Made by a program: the position numbers and the translations under genes
Notes under the pieces: generated by a model
Databases searched by the model: none
What the model was told of the DNA's origin: nothing
Seen by the model: the letters and a program-made list of their open reading frames with translations, nothing else
Part shown: piece by piece, positions 11,180-21,929 of the stretch
Numbering within the stretch: the first letter of the stretch is position 1
Layout of the letters: each line of letters begins with the position of its first letter
Assembly (NCBI GenBank): GCA_020152595.1
Contig: JAIGNY010002050.1
Coordinates: 1,240,001 to 1,304,000, forward strand
DNA: 64,000 bases
Source: Chiridota heheva
Lineage: Eukaryota > Echinodermata > Holothuroidea > Apodida > Chiridotidae
Direction: 5' to 3'

Positions 11180-11894
11180 AGAAATAAATAGTGTTAAAAA
11201 GACTAAATAAACATGACGCACAGTGGAGCTTGGCGAAATGGTGTGAGGGTGTATTAAAACACACTTTCACAGGTCAGATACAAATAAACAGGGGCGCTGG
11301 AAAGTAAGATAAGCGGCGGGGCAGCGCATGAAAAAGGGCACCCCTGCAGATAGATCCAGGACGTTGATTCATAGAAAAAAGAATGCATTAAATAAAAAAT
11401 AATGCAAAGTGTAAGTCTGCATTCATTCTGTATCTTATTTGAAAGTAATGAACTGGTTACTTCTCCCCCTTGAGGCTTGACTTCAAATAACAAAAATGTT
11501 TTTCACAGCGAAGTAAGACTAAGAGTATTTTACTCTTTCGGGGATAAAATTCAATACCCTTTTTGCCGAGAAAGTTATTTCACGATGCAACCCCCATATT
11601 CCATCAGCCCCGGCTCGTGAACGTATACCTTTGCTCATGAAAATTATCAGTCTTAACACGCCAAGTAGCCTATAACTAGTTCCACCAAAAATATCAATAT
11701 CACCGATTTTTACGATTAAAACACGCCTTGAATCGCCGGTTGTTAAAAGAAAAAAACACATCAAAAAAATATTTAATCTTTGTACATCCATTTTCATGAA
11801 GTTACTTTAGAGAGGGAAATACATCAATGACAATATTTTTTTTTCTTTTCGTATAACGAACATGAATGCTAACCTTAGCCTATGCATCGTAAAA
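11180..11894. other. Spacer, no gene recognised
   Basis: It contains short minus-strand frames (79 and 92 codons) with no family resemblance. A GGGGCGCTGG-type short repeat occurs near 11,290. Nothing is supported as a gene. Confidence 0.4.
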
Positions 11895-12390
11895 TGAAAT
11901 GGTCCCTTAATGAAATGGCCCCTTAATTAAATGGCCTTTTAATGAAATTTCCCCTTAATGAAATGGTCCCTTAATGAAATGGCCCCCTAATGAAATGGCA
12001 CTTAATGAAATGGCCCCTTAATGATATGGCCCCACAATGAAATGGCTCCTTATTGAAATGGCTGCTTAATAAAAATGGCCTCTTATTGAAATGGCCCCTT
12101 AATGAAATGGCCCCACAATGAAATGGCCCCACAATGAAATGGCCCCTTATTGAAATGGCTGCTTAATAAAAATGGCCTCTTAATGAAATGGCCCCTTAAT
12201 GAAATGGCTCTTAATGAAATGGCCCCTTAATAAAATGACCCTTAATGAAATGGCCCCTTAATGAAATGGCCCCATAATGGAATGGCTCCTTATTGAAATG
12301 GCCCCTTAATGAAAAGACCCCTTAATGAAATGATCCCTTAATGAAATGGTCGCTTAATGAAATGACCCCTTAATGGAATGACCCATATGG
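11895..12390 (+). repeat. Minisatellite, 16-bp unit CCCCTTAATGAAATGG
   Basis: Roughly 30 imperfect copies are present. Variants include TCCCTTAATGAAATGG, CCCCACAATGAAATGG, TCCTTATTGAAATGG and GCTGCTTAATAAAAATGG. A higher-order block (CCCCACAATG - TTATTG - GCTGCTTAATAAAAATGG - CCTCTTA) occurs twice at about 12,030-12,190, so blocks of several units were duplicated together. Confidence 0.93.
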
Positions 12391-13711
12391 TTGCCGTTTA
12401 AAATTCAAGTGATTTATATCTGGGTATTTCAGATTTCGCTTAACTGTTTAAATACGTAGTTCTATACTGTAGAAGTTAAGTACATTTATGATTTAGGCTA
12501 CCTGAAATATGAATTGCATTTATCATCGTTGTAGTTGTCCAAATTAAATGCTTCTTACTCTTCGTACTTCAAATCACGATTGGTGGGCTTATTGACATCA
12601 TATAGCAGCATAAATTCTTCTTCATCGAGTATTTCCAAACAATAACTGCGGACTAATGCTTCTCTGACTCGATAAAGATTGGTCATTTTTAGTTAACAGT
12701 GACGAACGCGAAGAAGCAGTCGACATATCTCTATGGTGACGAATTATCGATCACGTGATCAAATTAAAGTTCGTCGCCTGAAAATCGAAATGGGTTATTG
12801 CAGAACGGAACTTAATACACTGGACGGTCATGTTGATTTATTTTTACCGTCGCAGAACCATCCGTCGCCCAAAATCGAAAACTCCCTAATAACACTGGAC
12901 GGAACATTACCAAAAGAACAAGGGCGTTGAGGTAGTCAAATTCGAATAATTATCATAGTGCGGAGCAACGCAATTCCCGCGTCTTGTTACAAACGCGCAT
13001 GCTTATTTACATCTATGCCCGTTTTGGCCCCTCCCGTTTCCAAGTTGTACGCACGCGTTTGCAACATTAGTTGCAACGCTATCATCCTGTGCACACGACA
13101 CTGAATTTCTTGCATAGATTTACCATTTTTACCCCCATTTATGCAAAGAATTCATGAAATCTACAAAAACGTAAGTTGAAATTAGTTTTGAAGGTTTATG
13201 TTTGCATGGTTACATTCGGCAATTGTTGAGGGCATCAGTGTTAATTGTCATGTTCTTTTGTGAGAGGTTATGTATTAGCGATTGTGTCTACGACTTTCAC
13301 ATCAACTGAACATAGATAATATATGACTGTGTACTGTAGCCATATGTATCGGCTGTACACAGTCAGAAGTCCTTGTGCAAATGACAAAGTAGAAAACGTT
13401 TACATTGACTCAACATAATAGCGTAACCGAACATTGACGACGCACGGCTTAAAATAGGCCTTTCCGCGACGAATTTGTGGCTGTTGCCTTTTGTTACTGT
13501 AAATTCAAAAATTTGTCCTACTATGTAAAAATAGCATGTACATACTAAAAAAGATTTAATCTTAATTGGCATCTACGTTTTAAACCTCAATGGCTGTTGT
13601 TAATTGGTTGAAATAAGCAAATATTTTACTGATTGTTCTCCGCGATGTTTCACTATGCAAAGCGTTGAAGTGTCTGTACCCAATTAATTGAAAACACTGC
13701 AAACGTCCAAG
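12391..13711. other. Spacer, no gene recognised
   Basis: No supported gene; frames of 65 and 69 codons are unremarkable. Base composition is more CpG-bearing around 12,700-13,080. The last 7 bp (13,705-13,711, GTCCAAG) form the target-site duplication of the element that follows. Confidence 0.4.
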
Positions 13712-13850
13712 CAGAAAGCGTGACGTCATTCGCCCTATACTACGTATAGGCCGAAAACCGAGAGTCGAAACTGCTATACCTACAGTGTTACAAAATCGTG
13801 ATACTTTTTAAAGTAACCCAACCATGCTGGTTCCAAATGAGCGCAGTAGA
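13712..13850 (+). repeat. Left terminal inverted repeat of the 3.9-kb element
   Basis: It pairs with 17,460-17,589. Shared blocks are GCGTGACGTCATTYGCCCTA, TACTACGT, TAGGCCGAA, CCGAGAGT, GTGATACTTTTT and GCAGTAGA. The tip holds TGACGTCA, the cAMP-response-element palindrome. Whether a CREB/ATF factor binds it is unknown. Confidence 0.85.
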
Positions 13851-16800
13851 GAATAAAGCATTTCCAAAATAAAACATACCAAAGAAATGTGTAAATTAAA
13901 TATTCTAGGGAAATTGTTGATTTAAAAAAAAATTTACAACTGATTTAATTTTATCGTTACTTTTTGTGCACTTTTAGTTCAATTAATCAATAATTTTATA
14001 ATTCATTAATGTAACAACTTTAATTTTTACGTCATCCATGGATCAAGTGCGAAAACATTTTGAGAAACCATGCACATGATGCAGATACCTTTCGCGATAC
14101 CGGTACGGTACGATGCCAATACGTGTATTACTCATTGTTTTAGGTCTGAACATGGCAGATTCAAAAGCTAAAGCATTTTAAAGAAATCACTGCCTAACCT
14201 TATCGAAGTCGTTATGCATTACGCCTAGGCCCTGGCCTATGTGGTGAAGGTTGGCCAACACCGTAGGTTTATTTAACGAATAACGTTAGCGATGGGCCAG
14301 CCCTAGCCACAGGTGTTCCTAGCGTTATGACAACCTATAGGCACGCAGTACGCAGTCAGACATCTGTGGTCCTAGAGATTTACAATGCAATATTAACCAA
14401 GGCGGATCTAGGCCTAGTTATTGATGCCTAGTTTAGGCTCGGGATTATCGGGTAGTAATAAAAAGGCTGAATAATTCAAATTACCATCTTAACCTATTCA
14501 AATTCAGACCCAGCCGTTAAGGCCTACAAAAAGGATGCATTCTTGTTAGTTATGGATTCGAATCAATCACCATCCTTTGGCCATAATTTCTTTCACTTTA
14601 ACCCGTTTTCGTATGCTGACAATGTAGGAATGCTGCTGTTTACTGGCCTGCGGCCTCACAAACGCCACCAGTGATGTCAAGAAGTGTATTGTGGGATAAT
14701 AGCTACATTCTTGCAAGACTACATGCAAATTAGACTTGACTAACATTAACACAAATTTAGGCTATAACTTACTTCAAATTAGCTGCCCAAACCTACTTAA
14801 TTCGCCTGGGAATTTGTTGTGTATGCTGCTTGAATTTTAACAAAACTTGGCAAAGAATTAATAGATACTGGAAATGAAATAACCCATATTTGGATATTTG
14901 TGAAGGGAACATTATTTATGCCAAACATAAGGTGAAGGCAAATAACTCACACACTAGCTCTATGCCACATGCAATCATTGTTACAGTTGGGCTCATTTTG
15001 TCAGGAAAAGCTAATAACTCTTATTATCAGTTTATGTGGTTCAATCCAATGAATTGGTAGTTTGCCATGCCCATCTCAAACCTATGAGCTTTCTGGTGTT
15101 GAAGAGGAACACATTATACAGGTAAATAATTCAATTGTGTGTAGGGTAAAACAAGTATAATTTGTCAATGATACAGGAAATATACATCAATTGTTTTAAA
15201 TAACTGGTACAGGTTACATGAAATGGTGTGTAAATTCAGGTGTTTAAAACAGATCAACACATATTATTCTGCCATTAATTTCTAAAAATTATTCCTATAA
15301 ATTTTAATGTACATTTATGATAGAGGAATTGGGACTTCGTTGTGGAGGTAAACAATTTACAAAAGAATAAGTAACAAGCTTTGATATCACAATTTAATTT
15401 TCTGCAATGATCACCTGTATAAATTTAACTTGAACTGGTAATCAACTTTACAAACATTCCTGACCGTTTCCTTATGAAACATTTTCTGTGGATCAACGTA
15501 CTGCCATAAGTCCTCCACTTATCACTACAGCTTAAGCTGAAATCAGCAAACTTTGTGAAGTGATGTTGATGTAGGTATAGATATACCACAGTATGTTATT
15601 ATTTCACAATATGAGTTTTTAAGAGAGAAACATAAATCAACCAAATTTGAGGTTCTTTCTCTGCAGTCTAACAACTATAGATCCCCATGGTTGTAAAGTG
15701 TGGCCTATAGTCAACTGAGCTAAGCCCAGTAAAAGACATGAAGTGTGATTTTTTATGTCTGTTTACTGCAAATAAAAGCCTGATCTGCTGGTTTTGATAT
15801 TGAATTTTCACTTGGGGTTTGTGTCTTTTTTTGATTAGGCAGACAATTTTTTATGTATAAAAAGGGTACACTAAAATTACCATTTCATATCCTGATAACC
15901 TGATAATAGTACATTCCACTGCCGATAAAAATCATTATACATGTGCCTGGAGTCAGAAAACATTTGGGCAGGCTATTGTGTACTACAAAATGATATACAT
16001 GTATTCAACTCACAAATATCTGGTACAAAATTAATTTACATTGCAAAAAATATTCGTACTCTGTAGTACAGTCAATGATTTTTAACAATCATACAACATA
16101 AAAGTTGGAATACTATTGCACTGTAATAATTTGTTCATTGGATACCAAAGCAAAAACAAATGAGAGGAGAACTAAAGATTGCCTATCAATGAGAAGAGAA
16201 ATTGCATGAAGCAAAATAAGTGGAGCTTTTTTATCTTCCCAACTTCAAAGCTTGAGAAACTTTTGCAAACAAATTGAAAGCAACTTTAATAAGTAACACA
16301 CATAGAATAACAAATGCAGGCTGCAATACAACATATAAGCATATTCCAAAAAGTGTTATGATTATTTTTTAAGTTAAGCTTTATGAATTTAGGGCTTGCA
16401 ATTGTTAGTTAATGATGTTGAACAGAAAAATGTGAATGAAACTGAAAACTTTATAGTTTATCAAAATATAAATAAAAGTAATAGTGAGCAATTTGATCCA
16501 CTGTGTCTCTACCTATCTAAACAAGTTGGCACTTAAGTTACTTTTACTTTGTTTTATACACACCTATCATCCAGTTGGTCACTTTGTTTAGACTTTGTTT
16601 GATGGGTGTTTTGTTGATAACCAGCTATAGAGCTAATTAGACCTAGGCCTATATTGGTTTCATGCCCACCCACCCTAGCTAACAATTGTAATGCTGCGTC
16701 TAAAGCATGGCCTTTTTCATGACAGACATTTACAAGTCAATACCATGGTAATGTACATATCCCTAACGTTATGCTACCAAATTGCAAGTGGTTTTACACA

Positions 16801-17459
16801 ATGTAGGCCTAAGTTACACTAACGTTTCTGTAGTAGGCTGGCTAGGCTACACACTACCCCGGCGACGCTTTTTGAAAGCAATCAATCGCTACATACATGT
16901 CTGAATGAAATAAGATTTGATAAGCAACTTATTCTCATTCCTAAACAAAACTAAAATTATTGACCATATTTGTCAGCGTTTACGTCGGTCAGTTAAGACT
17001 AAACTAACGTCGTACATACGGCGTTAGCTAGCTTCAGACTGTTCAACAACAACTGGCACAATTAGGATAGCACATTATTTTAGGTTTACCGAAATTGTTC
17101 AAGACATCCACTAGTTTTAATCATTTATCCCTTACCAGTAAGGTTGTTCGCGTAGTATTTTTCTTAAAATATACTTATCAGTTAGGCCTTAGTTAGCAGG
17201 TGCGATACATGCCCGTCTACAATCTAACGCTGCGCTAAAGTATTGTCGTCCTGCATGTATTGTAAAAAGAAATCGTTGGTTTTGTGTTCTTATTAGAAAT
17301 AGAATAAACGTTAATCTTGGTTAGAAAGACGAGTTATGATTAAAACTGATATAAATATAGTTAATTTTTGAAAGTAAAGAATTTCATTTTTGATTTTTTG
17401 AGGTTAAATTTGCAGTTTTCCTATTTTTTATTGACTTCAATTTTTAATGTACCGACATA

Positions 17460-17589
17460 TCTACTGCCCTCACTTGAAAGCAATATTGGCGGAGGACGAA
17501 CCAAAAAGTATCACGCACTGAATTAAAGGAGTTTTAACTCTCGGCCTTCGGCCTAACGTAGTATAGGGCAAATGACGTCACGCTCTCTG
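17460..17589 (-). repeat. Right terminal inverted repeat of the 3.9-kb element
   Basis: Reverse-complement partner of 13,712-13,850, with the same blocks in order, including the TGACGTCA palindrome at the tip. It ends at CTG (17,589), followed by the GTCCAAG duplication. Confidence 0.85.
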
Positions 17590-17812
17590 GTCCAAGCGAC
17601 AAAAGAATCCGCGGGCGTACACCAGTAAATCGAACAACTAGCGTGCGTACCAATAATAACAAAGCTTCGATGTCGAAAGTATGAACGATATCTGACAACA
17701 ATACGTAACATATACCACATGGTGTATGTAAACGAAAATATCTTGCAAAAAAACGAGATACACGTTCGGCCCTTATGTCACGGAATAAGTGTAACTTTAT
17801 AACATAAATCCG

Positions 17813-18500
17813 GGACCCGACTTAGTCGGTGGGCCAACCGTAGACCCCCCTCCCCCCTTAGGGATTTTCATCCACTACACTTTTTAATTAGTCTGGACCC
17901 TCAGCAATCATTTTCTGCTTGTTTGCCATTAAACTGATGGTGGGTGTGAGCGCCAGGGCGTTGTCATGGCAACGCCTAAATGAGAAACTGGAATTTTGAG
18001 AAAATGGCATATCTTTGTAACTGGATAACATATCAGCACACTTTAAGTGTTCAGGTATATATATTTGTTGCTGCCCAGTTGATTGTTATGAAGGTTTGAG
18101 TCATTTGAGGTCGTGTTCATGTCTTTAAGGACTGTTGTCATGGCAACGCCATGATGAAAAAAATGAACTTGAGAAAAAATGTCATTTTTTGTATAGATTT
18201 GAAGCTGCTGGTTGGTTGCAATTAAGAGCTGGGTCATTTACGGTCAAAGCTATACCTTTATTTGGGACTTTTGCCACTAGCGGGGCGTCGAAGGGAGAGG
18301 GGGCATGGGTGTAGTCTCCCCCATTCATTTTTGTTAGTGTTGTTCGCCCCCTCCTAACAATGAGAAGTGTATATTTTCCCCTCAGTCATAAATATTAAGT
18401 ATTATGTAAATTGGGTGTTAACACCCCCCCCCCTCCCCTAATTGAAATCCCACACCCGCCACTGGCTTTTGCTATGGCAACGCCAAGATAAACAAATGAA
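17813..18500 (+). repeat. Left inverted arm with iterated subrepeats
   Basis: Palindrome-containing motifs GTTGTCATGGCAAC occur at 17,960-17,973 and 18,134-18,147. A third, TTGCTATGGCAAC, lies at about 18,470-18,482 and was displaced by the MITE insertion. Each is preceded by a block with TATATATTTGAAGCTGC, a TTGGTTGCAAT-like stretch and GGTCATTTGAGGTC. The spacing of about 174 bp equals that in the right arm. Confidence 0.8.
18273..18465. mobile_element. Small MITE-like insertion in the left arm
   Basis: The ends GCCACTAGCGGGGCG and CACCCGCCACTGG are imperfect inverted repeats, and CTTTT flanks both sides, a possible 5-bp duplication. Removing the segment lets the third arm subrepeat align with its neighbours. 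It is C-rich internally, noncoding and about 193 bp long. Confidence 0.6.
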
Positions 18501-18555
18501 TTTAAGAGAATGCCATAACATTAATTCATAATACATATGGCCCCTTGATGACGTC

Positions 18556-19419
18556 ATGCGCCACTGTTCAAATCACCTCTCAGACTGGGTACCAGATATG
18601 TTTGATCTGGCTGCTGCTAAGAAGGCCTACGGAATATTGTGGCCGTATGTAGATCGATTTTGCAATGTCATCATTCGACTGGGGGCATTCCACATGGCAT
18701 GTGCACACATCGGTGCATTAGGAAAGTATACGAAAGGGAGTGGATTTGTGGAAGTGCTAGTTGAATCTGCAGTGTGTGCAAGTGGTTCCATCGAAAAAGT
18801 CATGAATGGAAAACACTACAACAGGACCAGGTATGTTATCAGAACATCAATGAAAGCTCTAAAACGGCTATTGTGGGCTTCATTTCAAGATGAAGAAAAA
18901 TTAGTCATCGGTGAGCAGGAAATGAAGCTGATGTCAGTACTGGCAAAAACACCAAATTCTGAACACTTGTCCGCTGTCAAGCAAAACTCCAAATGGAAGG
19001 AATGGATACAGAAGTATGATGAGTACAAAGCGAAGGTGCGTGCCGGAGAAAAGGGCAAAACGGCACAATTCTGGCTAGGTTACATGGATAAGGCATGGCT
19101 CCTTATGCGTTTCTTGAGGGCTACAAAGATCAATGACATCACCTTGCACATGACCTGTCTAGATGAAATGCGCCCTCTCTTCTTCGGTCAAGAGAAGCCA
19201 ACCTATGCAAGGTATACATCACTATACTTAAACACACTTCTCAACCTGCGACACACACATCTTGGTGCAATGGAGCTACTTAAGAAGAAAGGAATGAGTG
19301 TGAATCGCTCTGCAGTTCCTAACTCTCGCAATGCTGTGGACATAACAATAGAACAATTTGTTTGTTTGTTTGATGAGGGCTTAACGGCACCACGACAACG
19401 AGGGTCAAATTGTGCCTGA
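18556..19419 (+). CDS. N-terminal/central part of an uncharacterised invertebrate protein (3-prime end overwritten by a LINE)
   Basis: An open frame of 287 codons. Up to about residue 268 (NAVDITIEQ) it reads as one coherent protein, with conserved-looking blocks IRLGAFHMACAHIGALGKY, GSGFVEVLVESAVCASGSIE, GKHYNRTRYV, FWLGYMDKAWLLMRFLRATK and YTSLYLNTLLNLRHTH. I recall near matches in long, unnamed predicted proteins that are highly multiplied in cnidarian, mollusc and echinoderm genomes. There they follow an N-terminal region missing here and precede a C-terminal block containing LHAFTGCD. The last 19 codons derive from the tail of the inserted LINE. The frame opens at about 18,532; ATG 18,556 is the first in-frame start, but a spliced upstream exon is likely. 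The function is unknown to me. Its place between long inverted arms suggests a mobile-element protein. Confidence 0.7.
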   Translation: MRHCSNHLSDWVPDMFDLAAAKKAYGILWPYVDRFCNVIIRLGAFHMACAHIGALGKYTKGSGFVEVLVESAVCASGSIEKVMNGKHYNRTRYVIRTSMKALKRLLWASFQDEEKLVIGEQEMKLMSVLAKTPNSEHLSAVKQNSKWKEWIQKYDEYKAKVRAGEKGKTAQFWLGYMDKAWLLMRFLRATKINDITLHMTCLDEMRPLFFGQEKPTYARYTSLYLNTLLNLRHTHLGAMELLKKKGMSVNRSAVPNSRNAVDITIEQFVCLFDEGLTAPRQRGSNCA

Positions 19420-20715
19420 GAGGTCAGATCATTCTAGAAGTAGAAAGGAAAGGAAACAGGAGGAGAATGAGAGAAATTCAAGAACAAAAGGTCAGAAAGC
19501 TGTGATCGAGAGGGGAAGTGCATGGTTAAAACAAAAGCAAAGTAGAGAGGGGTGGAAGAGGAGAATTAAATATAGTTGTAGAGGGAAGCATGATGAAAGG
19601 AGATAATTTTATCCGGAGGATTTGTTTGGAAGAACTCAGCAATTGAGTTGTGGGGAGCGAGGGAAGCTCTGGGAAGTTTGTACAGGGGGAAAGCAAGGAG
19701 AACGTGATGGATTGTGAGGGTGCAATGACAATTGTTGCAGAGGGGATGGGGGAGCCAATAAGGAGGTGGGAGTGAGTGAGGTGGGTGTGACCAATTCTAA
19801 GACGGGTAATATGAACGTTGTCGATACAAGAGAGGTTGTTGATGGTGGATTTGATCGGAATTGTGGGCTGGATGACATGGAGTTTGTTATCAATTTGGAA
19901 GTTCCATGAGGTTTGCCAGCTGTCACAACAAGGGAAGCGATAAGCGGTTTGATGTCAGAGAGGGTTTTAGGAAAAGGGGTAGAGAGGAGGTTGAGGGAAA
20001 ACTTAGTGGCTGCATCAGCCCTGTCATTGCCAGGGATGCCAACATGGTTGGGTATCCAGAAGAAAATAATACTTTTCCTGCAGAGGGTGGGAGAAAGGAG
20101 TTTCCAGATGAGGAGGTGGCATGTGAGGTTATCCCATTTAAGATTGAGTAAAGAAGTAAGAACGGCCTTTGAGTCGGAGAAAATGGCAAAGTGGCTGAGC
20201 GGAGAGTACTCAATACAATTGAGGGCGAGGAGAATGGTTTTAGCCTCGGCTGAAAAGATGGATGAGTAGTCGGGAAGTCTGCTACTGAGAGTGATGTCTT
20301 GGATGACGGCAGCAGCAGCTGTCTTGTTTCCTTCCTTGGAGTCATCAGTATAGATGGAGGTGTAATTTGGAGTTGGTCTTTGATTTGGTTGTGAAGATTG
20401 ATGAAGAGGTTAGGGTGGGTTTAAGTTTTGTGATGAGTGGAGAGGCCCAGGTGGACAGAAGGGAGGGGGTGGCCCAAGGAGTAAAAGTGGGCCAGGAGAA
20501 GGTGCCGAGAGTGGCGGGGCTGATGCCGAGATGGAAGAGGTCTGATTTAATGCGTAAGCTGAAGGGAGGAGATAGGGTTTTAGTCCTATCAAAGAGGGTG
20601 GAGAAATTGGGGTACCTAATGAGGTTGTAAACAGGGTTCTGGGTGTTGGGTGTCTAAAAGCATAGGAGAGGCTAAGCTTTCTACATCTAAGTAGAAAGGA
20701 GGGATCGTTGGCTTA
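19355..20715 (-). mobile_element. 5-prime-truncated non-LTR retrotransposon with RNase H domain, inserted antisense
   Basis: On the minus strand, 20,690 downward gives RCRKLSLSYAF (post-RT region), then a complete-looking RNase H. It has YTDDS (Asp codon about 20,344), AEAKTILLAL (Glu about 20,245), FSDSKAVL (Asp about 20,173) and HVGIPGNDRAD (about 20,045-20,015). A 1-nt frameshift near 19,930 separates it from the C-terminal region with HITRLRIGHTHLTHSHLL, typical of I-like/RNase H-bearing LINEs. The 3-prime end is a short CAAA repeat (plus strand TTTGTTTGTTTG at 19,359-19,371). The RNase H removes template RNA during retrotransposition. RT and endonuclease are absent. The insertion splits the host transposon gene; family length suggests several hundred host-protein codons are also missing, so a deletion accompanied or followed it. 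Confidence 0.85.
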
Positions 20716-20879
20716 CAACCGTCATGCCAGTGGGCATGGTCCAAGAATTATTGGCTTCAGTCGCAATTTGGCAGCGTACCATAGGTGGAGTTTTACTCGG
20801 CATGCACGAGCAGGCTATCTAGAGATAAGCATGAGCTAGTGTATCTTATTTTAGGGGTGGTGCAATTGTTCAATTTACA

Positions 20880-21523
20880 TATAAACAAGGGTTTTGTGGC
20901 AAGATGGGAAAATAGTCCGGGGCATTGGCAACAATCTTTGCAATGCATTGCATTCACTCCACGCTTTCACCGGCTGTGATACTATTAGTTCATTTGTTCG
21001 TAAAGGCAAGGTGGGACCCCTGCGTGTGCTTTAAAAAAAACCGCAATATATTCCTGTCTTCACAGGTTTGGGTACAAGCTCTACTCTCAATTCAGGAACG
21101 TTTGATGATCTAGAAGCATTCACATGTCTTTTATAAGGGGCAAAGTCAGGAGTCAAGGACATCAACAAGCTGCGGTATACCATTTTCATGACACGTTACA
21201 CACCAAATAACCAGCTACTGTCCAGTGAAAGTGGCATCGACCTAAGTTTGCTTCCACCCTGTAGATTCTCCATAAGGATGCATGTTGTAAGTGCCAATTA
21301 TCAGGCTCTCATATGGAACCAAGCTGATTTGGCATATCCGGAATTGCCAAAGCCGGACGATGGTCATGGATGGGTTCTACGGGGAGACAAATTGGAGTAC
21401 CAATGGACTGAAGATGAAATGCTACCAAAGGAACTGATCGATTTAGTATTGGAGCAGGATCATGAAGAAGATGATACTGAAGCTGACTACTATTACATGC
21501 AAGAAGATATGTTTGATGATTAG
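20880..21523 (+). pseudogene. C-terminal part of the uncharacterised protein, broken
   Basis: The first readable block is NNLCNALHSLHAFTGCDTI (LHAFTGCD at 20,957-20,980), then SSFVRKGKVGPL. A frame change follows in the A run at 21,033-21,041. Next come VFTGLGTSSTLNSGTF, DDLEAFTCLL, an in-frame TAA at 21,134-21,136, GAKSGVKDINKLRY, and an open frame to 21,523 with SLLPPCRFSIRMHV, NYQALIWNQA, PKPDDGHGWVL and an acidic C-terminus (EEDDTEADYYYMQEDMFDD). LHAFTGCD, LEAFTC and LLPPC...NY.A..W are, as I recall them, the hallmark C-terminal motifs of the same family as 18,556-19,419. Two disruptions and the upstream LINE make it a pseudogene. The cysteine/histidine-containing blocks suggest metal binding, which is unproven. 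Confidence 0.7.
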
Positions 21524-21929
21524 GAGGATAATGATGACTTATATGAATTATAAGAGAATTGACCTCATGTGGAATACCATTTCATATGTTTTGGAAAGTA
21601 GTATGCAGCATACAGACATTAACAATTAAGCTTTCTGCCGTCTTTGTGGCTTTTTTCAACATCTTTTAATTAAGATTTTTTGTGGTGGACATTTTTTGGA
21701 AAAGCAAAATTGGCGTAAAAATCACCATGAACACCTTAATATGCTTCCCTTAGGACCCCAGTTTTCAGTGAAGTTACAGATCAGCATTTGGTCTTCTCAG
21801 TCTTGTCAGTATGTAACCAAAAACATGCATGTATTTAATTAACACATTAAAGTATGTTACAAATATAATAATGGTTTGTAGAATACTGTAAGACAATTTG
21901 ATGTAAATAAACATTCCTCTAGGCATTGC

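Larger units (their letters stand above)
13712..17589. mobile_element. 3.9-kb TIR element with 7-bp target-site duplication, noncoding
   Basis: The left end CAGAAAGCGTGACGTCAT and right end ATGACGTCACGCTCTCTG are inverted copies, and the match continues inward to about 13,850 and 17,460 (roughly 130-140 bp with mismatches). GTCCAAG stands immediately outside both ends (13,705-13,711 and 17,590-17,596), a 7-bp duplication, or nearly 8 bp if one end base is ambiguous. CAG...CTG ends with a 7-8-bp duplication are compatible with hAT-like transposition. The 3.6-kb interior has no open frame above about 61 codons and no recognisable transposase, so it would be nonautonomous. The interior could instead be captured host DNA. 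Confidence 0.8.

Noticed and set aside
11895..12390. Possible CRISPR array
   Set aside because: The 16-bp units are contiguous without unique spacers and the sequence is eukaryotic.
19636..20345. Proline/serine-rich minus-strand frames and arginine-rich plus-strand frames
   Set aside because: Out-of-frame shadows of the RNase H LINE; the true minus-strand frame, with the YTDDS, AEAK, SDSK and HVGIPGND motifs, explains the region.
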